The notes beneath the pieces are model-generated. The model was given only the letters and a program-made list of their open reading frames with translations. It ran no database searches and was not told where the DNA came from. A DNA stretch of 64,000 nt, taken from contig NC_056758.1 of assembly GCF_018687715.1 (NCBI RefSeq), positions 30,174,967 to 30,238,966 on the forward strand. The letters are read 5' to 3'. Of the stretch, positions 1-10,699 are shown piece after piece. Source of the stretch: Carya illinoinensis (lineage: Eukaryota > Streptophyta > Magnoliopsida > Fagales > Juglandaceae). A program made the position numbers and the translations under genes. Within the stretch, counting starts at the first letter, position 1. Each line of letters starts with the position of its first letter.

Positions 1-360
1 TTATTTTTATTTTTCTACGTCTTTTTTTTTTTTTTGCTGCTTCCTTTGTTTATTTATTTACCAATGGTGATTTTTTTTTTCTGCTTCCTGTTTTTTTTAA
101 CCATTTTGTCTTTTTTTTTTTGGCTACTTCCTTTATTTATTTATTAACCAATGGTGTAATTTTTTTTAGATGAAAACTTGAGAAGAAAATTTGAGAAGAA
201 ACTTGAGATCTTTTGAAATGAAAATCTGAGAAGAAACTTGAGATATTTTGAGATGAAAACTAGTAGATCAAAATGTGTGTTTGTTTTTGTAAAACTTCTG
301 ACAGTACGAAAACTTTGAGAAGTTTTCAAAGTTTTAGTTTTTAGTCGCGAAACCAAACGA
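1..360. repeat. T-rich low-complexity stretch with short direct repeats
   Basis: No gene is visible. Long T runs alternate with a partly repeated phrase (TGCTTCCTTTGTTTATTTATT and relatives, near 36-80 and 121-165). A GAGAAGAAACTTGAGAT-like phrase recurs near 175-260. The open frames here are by-products of the composition. Confidence 0.6.
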
Positions 361-364
361 GATT

Positions 365-556
365 AGGTGTGGTTTGGTTAGTAAGATGAGAAGAGATGGT
401 TTTAAATGAAAATTAAATAAAATATTGTTATAATATTATTATTGTTTTGGTATTTAAAAAAGTTGAATTTTATTATATTTTATATGTAAATTTAGAAAAA
501 TTATAATAATTATATAAGATGAGATAATTGAGATGAGTTGAGAGTGTTTGTCAACT
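365..556. mobile_element. Short palindromic MITE, copy 1
   Basis: An AT-rich stretch of about 190 bp. One end reads GTTTGGTTAGTAAGATGAGA and the other end carries the related GATGAGATAATTGAGATGAG phrase. The core has the same ATATTATTATTGTTTTGG and AAAAAGTTGAATTTTATTAT phrases (or their complements) as the copies near 44054 and 61253. There is no coding capacity. The exact ends and target duplication are unclear in this copy. Confidence 0.6.
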
Positions 557-609
557 AGCATTCTCAACCGACAAACTTAATAAAAATAAATAAAAATCTA
601 TTGAAAATT

Positions 610-3350
610 GATGACAGGATTACACTCGCTATGCCCAACTAATTAGAATAGGTTCTGAGGGATTCAGACCAAAAAGGATAGAGTCCAGGCTCTTATTTGG
701 CATGTATTCATAAACCAGCATTTTCTCTTCTCCCTCAATACTAGGGGTGTAATCGGTTCGGTTCGGTCCGATTTTGTACAAAATCTAGGACCGAACCGGT
801 AGGTACCGGTTTTGTATTTTTTAAAACCGATTACGCACCGATTTTCATCCTAAACTGGTATTCCGGTTTTACCGGTTTTCGATCCGGTTTGGCCTAGTTT
901 TCCGGTTTTAATAAAATATAAATTTTTTTATAAAAATTATGTTTAAAAAAAAAAACTGATTTAAAAACTTCTATTTATCATTTACAAAAATTTGCTTTGC
1001 AAAAAAAATCTGCTATGTAAAAAAATTCTGATATAAAAAATCTGTTTTATAAAAAAAATCTGTTATATAAACAAAATTCGCTATATAAAAAACTGCTATA
1101 AAACAAAAAATAAAATAAGAAATCTAGTGTAAAAAAAAAAATCTGCTATAATCCTATATTAGACGATTAGTATTAGTATATATATATTAGTATTAGTTAT
1201 AGCTATATATATTAGACAATATAATAGTATTAATATTAGACTATTAGTATAGTTAGTATTAGTTTTGATGATTTAGTATAACTATACTAATATGAGTATA
1301 ACTATAATCTATATTAGAATATTAGTATTAGTATATGTGTGATTATTTTTTATGTGATTAAAAATTATATATAATATAAAATATATTATATATAGTATTA
1401 ATATATAAATAGTACCGGTCCGGTCCAAAATTAACCAAAACCGAAACCGGACCGGTTCCGGCCGGTTTTTCATTTATGAAAACCAGTTCCTTCCCGAACC
1501 GGTCCAAAATCGGCACAACCGGTCCGGTCTGGTTTGGTACAGGCCGATTTTCTGGTTTGCCGGTTATTTTTTACACCCCTACTCGATACAACAACCGAGA
1601 AGCTTTACTAGATTTCGGTGCTGAAGTTTGGCTATCAGTTTCACTTCATTTCTGAACTCATCCGGTCCTTGTCCAGAGATTCTCGAAAGCCTCTTCATAG
1701 CAACTTCTTGTCCATCTGCTAGTACACCCTGAAAGTTCAAATTTATCAAAAGACTGCAAAAAAATATGAGTGAAACAGCCAAACAGGTGCTTATTTCTTT
1801 GATACTTATTGTCTATTGCATAGCAAATTTACCCTGTATACGGGTCCAAAACCACCTTCTCCGAGCTTGTTGGTGACTGAAAAACCATCAGTGGCTCTAG
1901 ATATTATGGATAGGTCCAACATTGGAAGCTCCATGTCTTCTTCTTGGACTTCCCTGTTTTGACCAATTAATACACTTTTCGCTGTTTCCCCTCATGAAAA
2001 AAAGTAAAATTCATAGTGAGCTTCACTTTAGAATACGAGATGGACATAAAATTCTCACGTCATCAGTCTACTTAATTTTACCTTTTTAAGCTTTTCCTGC
2101 TGCAAATGCGATAGCTCACTAAAAGCATCCCAAAAACAACTGTGACGGATGCCCCAACTATCGCTGCCGTCCTCTTGTTACGACCAACCTCCATCTCTTC
2201 AAATTAGATTTATGAGCAGAAATGCAAATTCTGTTAATCGTCACTTGAAACTAAAACAAAATTCAGAAAGAAAGGAAGACGATGGAAATGATAATTGAAC
2301 TTGATAAGGTATCAAAATACTTACTGACGAAGTTCTATCATGCCAAGAAAAAATAGAGAAAGAAGACCTTTTTCTATTACAAAACAAAGGCCATACCTAG
2401 TTCGGAAGCAGGCATTCGAACATATAGATTCTGTCAACCGGTTGGAAACTGCCTAATATCTAGAAGATCACCATACCAGAGGGTGCAGCCACTGCCTCTT
2501 CCTCTGATATCTGAATTTGTATAAGCCATACAGGAACAATTACTCAAGCATTTAGTCCTGCATTCCTCAAGATTCATACTCTCGTTTACCCAGGAATTTG
2601 TAGTCTCCGGCAATTTTAGCCCAACAAATTTAATAAACCCATGTTTATCTTTATCTTGACAGCTTAGTTGAGTAATGCGCACACATCCTTGAGACCAGTC
2701 CTCTGGGTTCCATCTTTCTTGTGATTTAGACTGGAATCCTTTTAAACATTGACAGACTGGTGACTCACCAATGATACAATTTCCATAGGCGCCACAAAGG
2801 TTGTAGTCATCACAGTTGTCTCTTGGCACATATGAATACGGGCTCCAAGTTGAGGTTGCAGCGATCCATATATAGCGTTCACGGGAATATTTAGTTTGGT
2901 TCATAACGATTCTTGATATTATCGATTTATTTGGAAGATGGTATTCGTAGTATACCTCATTCTCATTGTTGACGAAACTGAACTCGAAAACCGGGTTGCC
3001 TCTCAACTCCGGAGCATCGCTGAAACGAAGGCCATTCCAAGGGCCACTCCTGTAGTACTTCTCAGAGCCCTTCCACATGACTGCTTTAGGGTAATTAGTA
3101 CGTTCTATTCCCCAGGTAAAATCTTCAGGAGATGGGTCATCCCAGTTCTTCCAAGCGGATAAACGCCGGTCAAGACCAGTCTTGAAGTCCCACCCAAACT
3201 TCATCCCTGGTAACAGTGTATCTAAAGGATTATCAAAGCTTTGCCATAGATAATTCTCTGAATTTCCTTCTTCCCTATCTCTCAGTACTAAATTTCCATT
3301 ATCTAAAAGCTGCAATATTGGACTCGAAGCCTCTTTTGTTGAATGTGCTG
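610..3350 (-). pseudogene. G-type lectin S-receptor-like Ser/Thr kinase, truncated and interrupted
   Basis: This is the remnant of a plasma-membrane receptor kinase of the S-locus/G-type lectin family. Reading down the minus strand, the first exon (about 3350-2397) holds the end of the bulb lectin (LLDNGNLVLRD), the S-locus glycoprotein domain (SGPWNGLRFS), an EGF-like Cys cluster (CDDYNLCGAYGNC) and a PAN domain (CLSNCSCMAYTN). A juxtamembrane/TM exon follows (about 2196-2082, AAIVGASVTVVFGMLLVSY). The next exon (about 1985-1833) has the glycine loop GEGGFGPVY. A kinase exon (about 1735-1582) has the VAMK lysine and ends at LLGCCIE; it resumes at 741 with [19 protein letters not shown]. It breaks off near 610, so the catalytic HRD and DFG motifs are absent. 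The lectin N-terminus is also missing, replaced by AT-rich repeat. A stop at 2431-2433 replaces a residue just before the usual QNLYVRM segment. Donor and acceptor sites are still recognisable. Confidence 0.88.
742..1581. mobile_element. hAT-type MITE inserted in the kinase exon
   Basis: A non-coding element of 840 bp. Its termini are TAGGGGTGTAA at 742 and the complementary TTACACCCCTA ending at 1581. The flanks carry an 8-bp duplication with one mismatch: CTCAATAC (734-741) and CTCGATAC (1582-1589). Removing the element joins the two halves of the lectin-kinase exon in frame (GCCIE to GEEKML). Both outer parts are rich in ACCGGT/CCGGTT motifs and the core is AT-rich. The 8-bp duplication and the TAGGGGTG end are what is known for the hAT superfamily. 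Confidence 0.88.
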
Positions 3351-3543
3351 CTTATTGTATTAATAGTTATACTAATATTATATAGTGCATATTAATAGTT
3401 ATATTTATACTATATCATTATATATTATAATATAATATAATATATCATTATATTATATATTATAATATATCATTATAGTCTATAATACAATTATAATATA
3501 CTACAATATATTATCACTATAGTATTATATACTATATTATATA
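3351..3543. repeat. AT-rich core of a second hAT MITE, left of the copia insertion
   Basis: Almost pure A/T sequence with repeated TATTATA and ACTATA phrases, directly abutting the broken lectin-kinase exon. It resembles the AT-rich core of the MITE at 742-1581. It is probably the left remainder of the copy whose right end is at 12038-12230. No left terminus is visible, so this is an inference. Confidence 0.4.
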
Positions 3544-4820
3544 TGTTGCCCAGATGACTAACACAAGAGGGGGGTGAATTGAGTTGTATTAAAAAAATAA
3601 CAATTATAAATCAAATATATAATATAAAATATAAACAAAATATGAAATAGCAATAAATATAAAGAGTAAGGGTAAGAGAAAAGCAAACTCAATATGTTAA
3701 CGAGGTTCGGCCCCACTGCCTACGTCCTCGCCTCAAGCTACCCCTTGAGGATTTTCAAATTCACTATTCAACCTCATTCAGGTGGAGATAGAAACCTATT
3801 ACACCTTTGAACAACACCGCTACAAAGGATCCGTGTAGAACACCCTTTACACTTGCAATCATCTTACACGTGGTGATTCAACTATTCCTCGTGTAGAATA
3901 ATTTCTACACGCACAAGGGTTATACACACCATTTTTCTGATACAAGAGCTGATAGTGGGTAGGTTATCAGAAAACACTTCTCAATGAGTGAAATAAGAAT
4001 AATACAGCGCAAACTATATCTCTCAAAATGAACAAGGATTAAAGTTCAATGCTTAGAGAAGAGAGAATGAAAGTTTTGAATGAATGTTGTATGCTCTTGG
4101 TGTTGTGAATGTGAAGCTCTCAAATGATCTATTTATACACATATGAGATTTCATATTCAAATTTAAAAAGATTCATATGTCAAAAACAATATCATTCACT
4201 TTTTTAAAAAAATCAAACCTAATATTTTACTTTTGACATATGACAAAAGGAGCACACTTTCCTTTTCAAAAAATTCAAACCTAATCTTTTACTTTTTGTA
4301 TATGACAAAAGAAGCACACTTTACTTTTCAAATTTTTCAAACAAAACCATCTACCTTTTGTATAAGTTTAAAAAAGTATCAATCACTTTTGAAAATATTC
4401 AAATAAAACATGCACATGTGAAAGATGACAATCAATCATCTTTAATATTTTCAAAGTTCAACCCTTTAATCAAGGCATGCACATGTAAAAGATGACAATC
4501 AATCATCTTTCAAAATTTTTAAATTTAATTTTCAAAAAATATTCATGCACATGTGGAAAATGTATTTTAATGTTTTATGATAAAATATTAATTTTGAACA
4601 TTAATCCTAATTTCTAATTTTGAAGAGATTTACAACATTACTCTATAACTTTAATGTGAACTTGTTCCCTTCTTGCTCATGCTTCTTTCCTTGATGTGCT
4701 TGACTTCATTGTGTAGACAACTTGAACTTGAGACTTCTTTATTCTTTGAATTCATTTGTTATCATCAAAATTCATGTGTAGATATATAATTACACAAACC
4801 TTGAAACCTTGGGTTCAACA
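3544..4820 (-). repeat. 3' LTR of the Sirevirus-like element
   Basis: 1277 bp, bounded by TGTTGCCCAG and GGGTTCAACA. A minus-strand TATAAATAG lies at 4129-4137. A near-perfect palindrome, CGTGTAGAA-TAA-TTTCTACACG, lies at 3890-3911, like the inverted motifs known in Sirevirus LTRs. A unit of about 60 bp containing GACAAAAG(G/A)AGCACACTTT occurs twice near 4225-4345. Confidence 0.9.
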
Positions 4821-4821
4821 A

Positions 4822-4834
4822 TCTCCCTCTTTTT
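4822..4834 (-). other. Polypurine tract next to the 3' LTR
   Basis: Read on the minus strand it is AAAAAGAGGGAGA, two bases from the LTR. This is where plus-strand DNA synthesis would be primed. Confidence 0.8.
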
Positions 4835-4990
4835 GATAATGACAAATACTTGATAAAACCTAAAACCTGTATTGATACTTAAGCTCTCCCTGAGAATGTG
4901 CGTTAGTTTTTCAAGCAAAAGTATAAATATAATTCTAAGCATATATAATAAGTTTAGCAATTCAAACAATGTTAATATTCTAATCTAACA

Positions 4991-5004
4991 CTTCTCCCCC
5001 TTTT
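4991..5004 (-). other. Second, upstream polypurine tract
   Basis: Minus strand AAAAGGGGGAGAAG, about 170 bp inside the first tract. Repeated polypurine tracts are a known trait of Sireviruses. Confidence 0.6.
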
Positions 5005-5278
5005 GACATCATTAAAAAGGATCCGCAACAAGTAAATGGACCTGAAAAAAACAGTGCGTTAGTAGACACTGTAGATAGTTGAAAAAAATAAATAAATAAA
5101 TTTGATCCGTCCGTGACCCGACAAGTGTGGCTGGAGATTTGAAAAAATCGACTGATGTTGTTGACAAACGAGATTGAAGGCTCCGAGTTTCTAAAAAATG
5201 TCATTTTCACTGATCGAAAAAAAAATCACATTGCTCTTTGACTTGGATGATAGCTCGTTTGGTTCTTTATGCTATCTC

Positions 5279-5286
5279 TATAAAAT
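5279..5286 (+). promoter_or_regulatory. TATA-like box upstream of the antisense frame
   Basis: TATAAAAT on the plus strand, 111 bp before the ATG at 5390. It is followed by a pyrimidine-rich leader without an upstream ATG. Spacing and composition suit a plant pol II promoter for a transcript antisense to the retrotransposon. There is no experimental support. Confidence 0.4.
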
Positions 5287-5389
5287 CAGTCTTAAAGTTC
5301 ATCCAATCTGCATCAGTTTTTCTTCTCATCTCTATAACTCATCTGCATTCCTTCAACATTCTCGTTTTAAACCTTCTATTCTTTTCTCA

Positions 5390-5809
5390 ATGGCTCATTC
5401 TTCTAACATTTCTCTAGATCCATCCATGAGGCATTCTGCAACTCAACCTCCTGTCCTTTCTGCAGCTGTTATTGGTGCCATGTTGCAGCAAGAAAATAAT
5501 AATCTGACTGCTATCTATGACTTGGTGAGTCTTGGGACTCGCTACTCTTCCTCTATTGTTGCTTTTTCCCAGCGGCTACAAGCCAAAAATCATGATGTTG
5601 AAAAGCTCAAAGAACAAATTGTTTTATTTCAACGAATTGTTCAAGAGTTTCACACAAGGGAATGAATCATTCGGCAGAAGAATAAACAGTTGAAATCTTT
5701 ATTAGATTCTTCATTCCGCTTGCCGGTTCCCATGAATAAGAATGACATGATATTGTATGAAGAGAATGAGCGTCTCAAATATGAGGCTAAGAATCTCAAG
5801 TTTATGTAA
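5390..5809 (+). pseudogene. Antisense open frame between pol and 3' LTR of the Sirevirus-like element
   Basis: I do not recognise this protein. The frame has 139 codons on the plus strand, opposite to gag-pol, with ATG at 5390 and TAA at 5807. A single TGA at codon 92 (5663-5665) interrupts it; a CGA-to-TGA change would explain it. The N-terminal part is Ser/Pro-rich. The second half is predicted helical and coiled-coil-like (LQAKNHDVEKLKEQIVLFQ, then LYEENERLKYEAKNLKF). The frame also stays open upstream to about 5198, but the ATG at 5390 follows a TATA-like box and a leader. Antisense frames after pol are known in some plant Ty3 (Tat) elements. I am not aware of one in this copia lineage. 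It could be a captured host fragment or an element-encoded accessory protein. Confidence 0.5.
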
Positions 5810-5901
5810 AAGCATTTAAAAAATTTATCTCTATTTTTATTGAATCTGGGCTATCTTTTAAGAGATATTCATAGCATGCATCATACCTATTTCTCTTCTG
5901 A

Positions 5902-7372
5902 TCATACATAATCTATCTCTGGTAAAGGCTTTGTAAAAATATCTGCTAACTGATCGTGTGTGTTTGTGAACTCTAGTACTATATCGCCTTTTTGTACATG
6001 ATCTCGAAGAAAATGATATTTTATTTCAATATGCTTAGTTTTAGAATGTTGTATTGGGTTCTTTGAAAGATTTATAACACTTGTATTATCGCATTTGATT
6101 GGAATGTGATTATACATGAGTTTAAAATCTTCAAGTTGTTGTTTCATGTAGAGAACTTGAGCACAACAACTATCTGCAGCAACATATTCTGCCTCAGCAG
6201 TAGATAGTGCAACATAATTTTATTTTTTACTAAACTAGGAAACTAGTGCATGACCTAAGAAATGGCATGCTTCACTAGTACTTTTTCGATCTATTTTACA
6301 GCCAGCATAATCTGTATCTGTGTAGCTGATTAGATCGAAAGATGTGTGCTTAGGGTACCATAACCCTAGGTTAATTATACCACTAAGATATCTAAGAATG
6401 CGCTTAATTGCAATTAAATGTGATTCTTTTGGAGATGATTGAAAGCGTGCACATAAGCACACACTAAACATAATATCTGGTCTACTGGCTGTTAAATATA
6501 ATAAGTTACCAATCATACCTTGATATATTTTCGAGTCAACTGGCTTACCGGATTCATCTATCAAGTTTAGTTGATGGGCTCATTGGTGTTCCAATTTCCT
6601 TAGCACTTTCCATCCCAAACATTTTCAGTAATTCTTTAATATATTTTGATTGATTGATGAATGTTCCACTTTTTGCTTGCTTAATTTGCAATCCGAGAAA
6701 GAATGTAAGTTCTCCCATCATGCTCATCTCAAATTCTTCCTGCATAGTCTTAGCAAAAACTTGACACATATTTTCATTAGTAGCACCGAATATTATGTCA
6801 TCAATATAAATCTGAATTAAAAAAATATCATCATTTTCATATTTAATGAAAAGAGTTGTGTCAATTTTTCCTCTTGAAAAATCTTTTTCAATCAAGAAAC
6901 CACTGAGTCTCTCGTACCAAGCTCTAGGAGCTTGTTTAAGTCCATATAATGCTTTTGTGAGTTTGAAAACATGATTTGGAGAAATATGATTTTCAAAACC
7001 TGGAGGTTGCTCAACATATACCTCTTCATTTATAAAACCATTTAAGAAAGCATTTTTAACATCCATTTGAAAAAGTTTGAAATCTCTATAATAAGCATAT
7101 GCAAGTAGTATTCGAATAGCTTCTAATCTTGCGACTGGTGCATATGTCTCATCATAATCGATTCCTTCTTCTTGATTAAAACATTGGGCTACAAGTCGAA
7201 CCTTATTTCTAGTAATGACTCCGGACTCATCTTTCTTATTTCTAAAAACCCATTTTGTTCCAATAATAGTATGATTTTTGGGTCTAGGAACAAGTGTCCA
7301 AATATCGTTTCTTTCAAATTGATTCAACTCTTCTTGCATAGGTAGAATCTAAGATTCATCAAGAAGTGCGTT
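5902..7372 (-). pseudogene. Copia reverse transcriptase and RNase H (Sirevirus-like element)
   Basis: The RT domain (about 7339-6590) begins at WTLVPRPKNHTIIGTKWVF. It carries [26 protein letters not shown] and the catalytic box as YIDDIIFGA (YIDD rather than the usual YVDD). A frame change near 6560 leads into the conserved MIGNLLYLTASRPDI segment and the RNase H part. There a stop near 6233 precedes STAEAEYVAAD and the C-terminal HIEIKYHFLRDHV. It would copy element RNA into DNA in virus-like particles. Stops and the frame change make it inactive. Confidence 0.9.
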
Positions 7373-7499
7373 ATCAATATTTTTTGGTTCAATCTAAGAT
7401 AGAAAAGCAGTATGATTGCAAATATTTCTAAGAGATGATCGAGTACTTACACCTCATGAAGGTTCTCCCAAAATTTGTTCCACTGGATGATCTTTCACA

Positions 7500-8944
7500 A
7501 ATTTCCACTGTTTCGTTGCATCTTATATTAAATTTTGATGATCTTTCCTGATGGTTCCTTGTTGAACTTCTTCTATTGTGTTCTCTTTGTTGAGATTGAG
7601 ACTTTCCATGTTATTTATACCTCCTGTTTCTTCATCAATAGATTTCTTGGAGAGTGGAGAATTAGATTCATCAAATACTATATGCATAGATTCTTGTACA
7701 GTTAAAATCTTTTTATTGAATACTCTATAAGCTTTACTATTAGTAGAATACCCGAGAAAAATACCTTCATCAGATTTTGCATCAAACTTGCCTAAATTAT
7801 CTCTGTCATTCAAAATAAAACATTTGCATCCAAATGCATGAAAGTAACCAATGTTGGGTTTTTTCTCATTCCAAAGCTCGTAGGGGGTTTTATCCAATTT
7901 AGACCTTAGTATAACTCTATTTATAACATAACATGCAGTACTTACCGCTTCGGCCTAAAAATAACTAGGCAAGTTGTTCTCATTGAGCATTGTTCTTGCC
8001 ATCTCTTGAAGTGATCTATTTTTTCTCTCTACTACCCCATTTTGTTGAGGAGTTCGAGGAGTAGAAAGATTATGCACAAAACCATTTTCATCACAAAATG
8101 TTTCAATATTTTTATTAACAAACTCTTTTCCCCTATCACTTCGGATACTTGAAATAGTATAGCCCTTTTCATTTTGAATTCTCTTGCATAATTTGGTAAA
8201 GACATTATGTGCCTCATCTTTATGAGCAAGAAAGATGACCCAAGTATATCTAGAGAAATCATCAACAATAACAAATGCATAATATTTTCCTCTTAGACTT
8301 GCAACTCTATTTGGTCCAAAAAGATCCATGTGTATCAGTTGCAATGGTCCAGTAGTGGAAATATATTTCTTGGTTTTAAAAGAAGTTTTTGTTTGTTTAC
8401 CAAATTGGCATGCATCACAAATTTTGTTTTTAAGAAAATATGTTTTTGGTAAACCTCTCACAAGATCATTTTTTGAAAGTTTGGAAATAAGTTTCATGTT
8501 GGCATGACCTAATCTTCTATGTCATAACCAACTAGTTTCATTTTGAGCTGAAAAGCAAATAGCATCTTATGAGGTAATTTATTCAAAATCAATTGTATAA
8601 ACATTATTGTTTCTAAAAGCAATAAAACAAATATTACAATCATGATCATTCAAAATAATGCATTTATCCATTTTGAAAGTAACTGTAAATCTTTTATCAC
8701 ATAATTGACTTATGCTCAAAAGATTATGTTTTAGACCTTCAACAAGTAAAACATCTTCAATTATGAGAGAAGATTCATTACCAATTTTACTCATTCCCAC
8801 GATCTTCCATTTCGAATTATCTCCAAATGTCACGTATCCTTCTTCTTTAGATCTAAAATCAAAGAACTTAGTCTTGTCTCCCGTCATGTGTCTTGAACAT
8901 CCACTATCTAAAAACCATTTGTTTTTACTTGTGGATGACTTCAT
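7500..8944 (-). pseudogene. Copia protease and integrase (Sirevirus-like element)
   Basis: The protease motif is WFLDSGCSRHMTG near 8910. The GAG-pre-integrase region around 8500 reads RRLGHANMKLISKLSK, followed by the integrase zinc-finger cysteines (CDACQFGK). The integrase core spans about 8380-7955, with HMDLFGP, VDDFSRYTWV, SDRGKEF and the glutamate in PQQNGVVERKN, so the D, D and E residues are present. The C-terminal integrase region (DKTPYELWNEKKPN, GYSTNSKAYRVFN) follows to about 7523. Stops near 8578, 8530 and 7953 break the frame. Confidence 0.9.
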
Positions 8945-9002
8945 GCATACCTATAAAAATAATTAAAATGATTTTTCTTGGTACCCAAGTTCTTTGGCTC
9001 CT

Positions 9003-10640
9003 TTATTTATTAGTATTAGAAGAAACAAGATTTTTAGGTACCCATATGGCCCTAATAGTCATTGTATGATTTCTTCTAATAGGACAAGTATGATAATTAT
9101 AACCATTTCTATTACAGAAATTGCAAATAGCATATGACATATATGAAGAACTTGAATGATTATAATAATATCTTTTTTTTTTGACAAAATTATTTTTATG
9201 AAAAGAATTTTGATTATTGGTCTTTGATGTAGAAGGATTATCAAAGAAATTTTTATAAGATTTGTATTTTTGTTTTGACATATATCCCAAACCTGCCTTA
9301 TCAAAAACACATCTTTGACTACCAAGAAGTTTTTCAAAATTTATTTCTCCATTCGTAAAGTTTTCAACAATATTTTCTAAATCGGTTTTCTTTTTATTCA
9401 ATTCAAGATTTTCATCTTTCAAAATGATACTTTCTTTTCTTAAAATATCAATTTCATTTGTTAAAGAAAAATGTTTCCTTTTCAAAGCAGTATATTTGAT
9501 ACCCAATTTTTCAAATTCCTCATAAACCTCTTCTAAAACATTTTGCAATTCTTCATATGAAGGATCTTCAATATTATCAAGATTTGTTACCTCAATGTCA
9601 TCTTTAGCCATAAGACAAAGATTTGCTGATTTTTCATTGCTTGCTTCACAATCTGAGCTACTTGAATCATCATCCCATGTAGCTTTCATTGCTTTCTTGC
9701 CCTTGTTTCGATCTTATTTTAGCAGGGGACAATCTGACTTGATATGACCAGGCTTATTGCATTTATAACAAATTAAAGTGTCATTTTTACCTGAATCCTT
9801 TTTGAAAAACTTTTTGAAGGATTTTCTCGGAAGAGTTTTATTTTTCTTTAAGAACCTCTGAATTCTTCTTGTTATCATCGCAACTTCTTCATCTTTGTCT
9901 TCATTTTCCTCATCTTCATCACTTTTACTTTCATGAGGAACAGCTTTAAGTGCCAAACTCTTCTTTGACTTTCCTTCTTCTTCTCCTCTTTTCAATGTGT
10001 ACTCATGGGTGAAAAGTGACCCGATGAGTTAATTTACTTCGAGCTTCTTGAGGTCTCTAGCTTCAAGAAATGCTGTCACTTTTGATTCCCAGCATTTTGG
10101 TAGAGAGTTGAGAATTTTTCTTACTATCTCTACCTTGGAATAAACTTTGTCAAGAGCTGTCAAGCTGTTTATGATGTTAGTAAAATGAGTGTGCATACTA
10201 TAAATAGATTCATCATCATTCATCTAAAACATTTCATATTCACGAGTAAGAATATAAATTTTTGATTCCTTGACTTGCGAAATTCCTTCATAAGTAACTT
10301 CCAAGTTATCCCAAATTTCTTTTGCTGTAGTACAAGTCATTATTCTATCAAACTCATTTCCATTGAGAGCATTAAATAATAAATTCATAGCAGTTAAATT
10401 CAAAGTATAAAGTTTATCGTCTTCACGATCAAACTCTTCTTCTTCCTTTTTGACCTTTACTCCATCAACCACTTTTGTTGGAATATAAGGTCTATTTACA
10501 ATGCATTTCCAGATTTCTTGACCTTGAGCCTGAAGGAATATTCTCATTTTAACTTTCCAGAATGAGTAATTATTTCCACAAAAGAGTGGAGGCCGACTGC
10601 TAGATTGACCTTCACCAAATGAAGCTGAAATGTTAGTCAT
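9003..10640 (-). pseudogene. Copia Gag (Sirevirus-like element)
   Basis: The start is MTNISASFGEGQ at 10640. A UBN2/DUF4219-type capsid region follows (FCGNNYSFWKVKMRIFLQ, then ALNGNEFDRI and TAKEIWDNLE). Stops at about 10221 and 10026 interrupt it. Next come an acidic/basic stretch and a CCHC zinc knuckle (CYKCNKPGHIKSDC, about 9740). A region rich in Glu and Lys with heptad character (about 9560-9370) precedes a second Cys/His cluster, CNFCNRNGYNYHTC (about 9110). Such a long Gag with two clusters is typical of Sireviruses. It would form the particle around element RNA. Confidence 0.88.
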
Positions 10641-10685
10641 ATGATCTTAACTCAAAAGATAGTTAATCTTATAATAGAACTCTTA

Positions 10686-10697
10686 GCTCTGATACCA
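10686..10697 (-). other. Primer-binding site of the Sirevirus-like element
   Basis: Minus strand TGGTATCAGAGC, complementary to the 3' end of plant initiator tRNA-Met, two bases from the 5' LTR. Confidence 0.9.
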
Positions 10698-10699
10698 AT

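Noticed and set aside
144..356. Minus-strand open frame of 70 codons
   Set aside because: It consists of low-complexity GAGAAGAAA-type repeats; there is no plausible protein.
2938..3162. Plus-strand open frame
   Set aside because: It is the antisense shadow of the lectin-kinase exon on the minus strand.
5198..5389. Upstream extension of the antisense frame (ATG at 5198)
   Set aside because: It precedes the TATA-like box and leader; the ATG at 5390 is the more plausible start.
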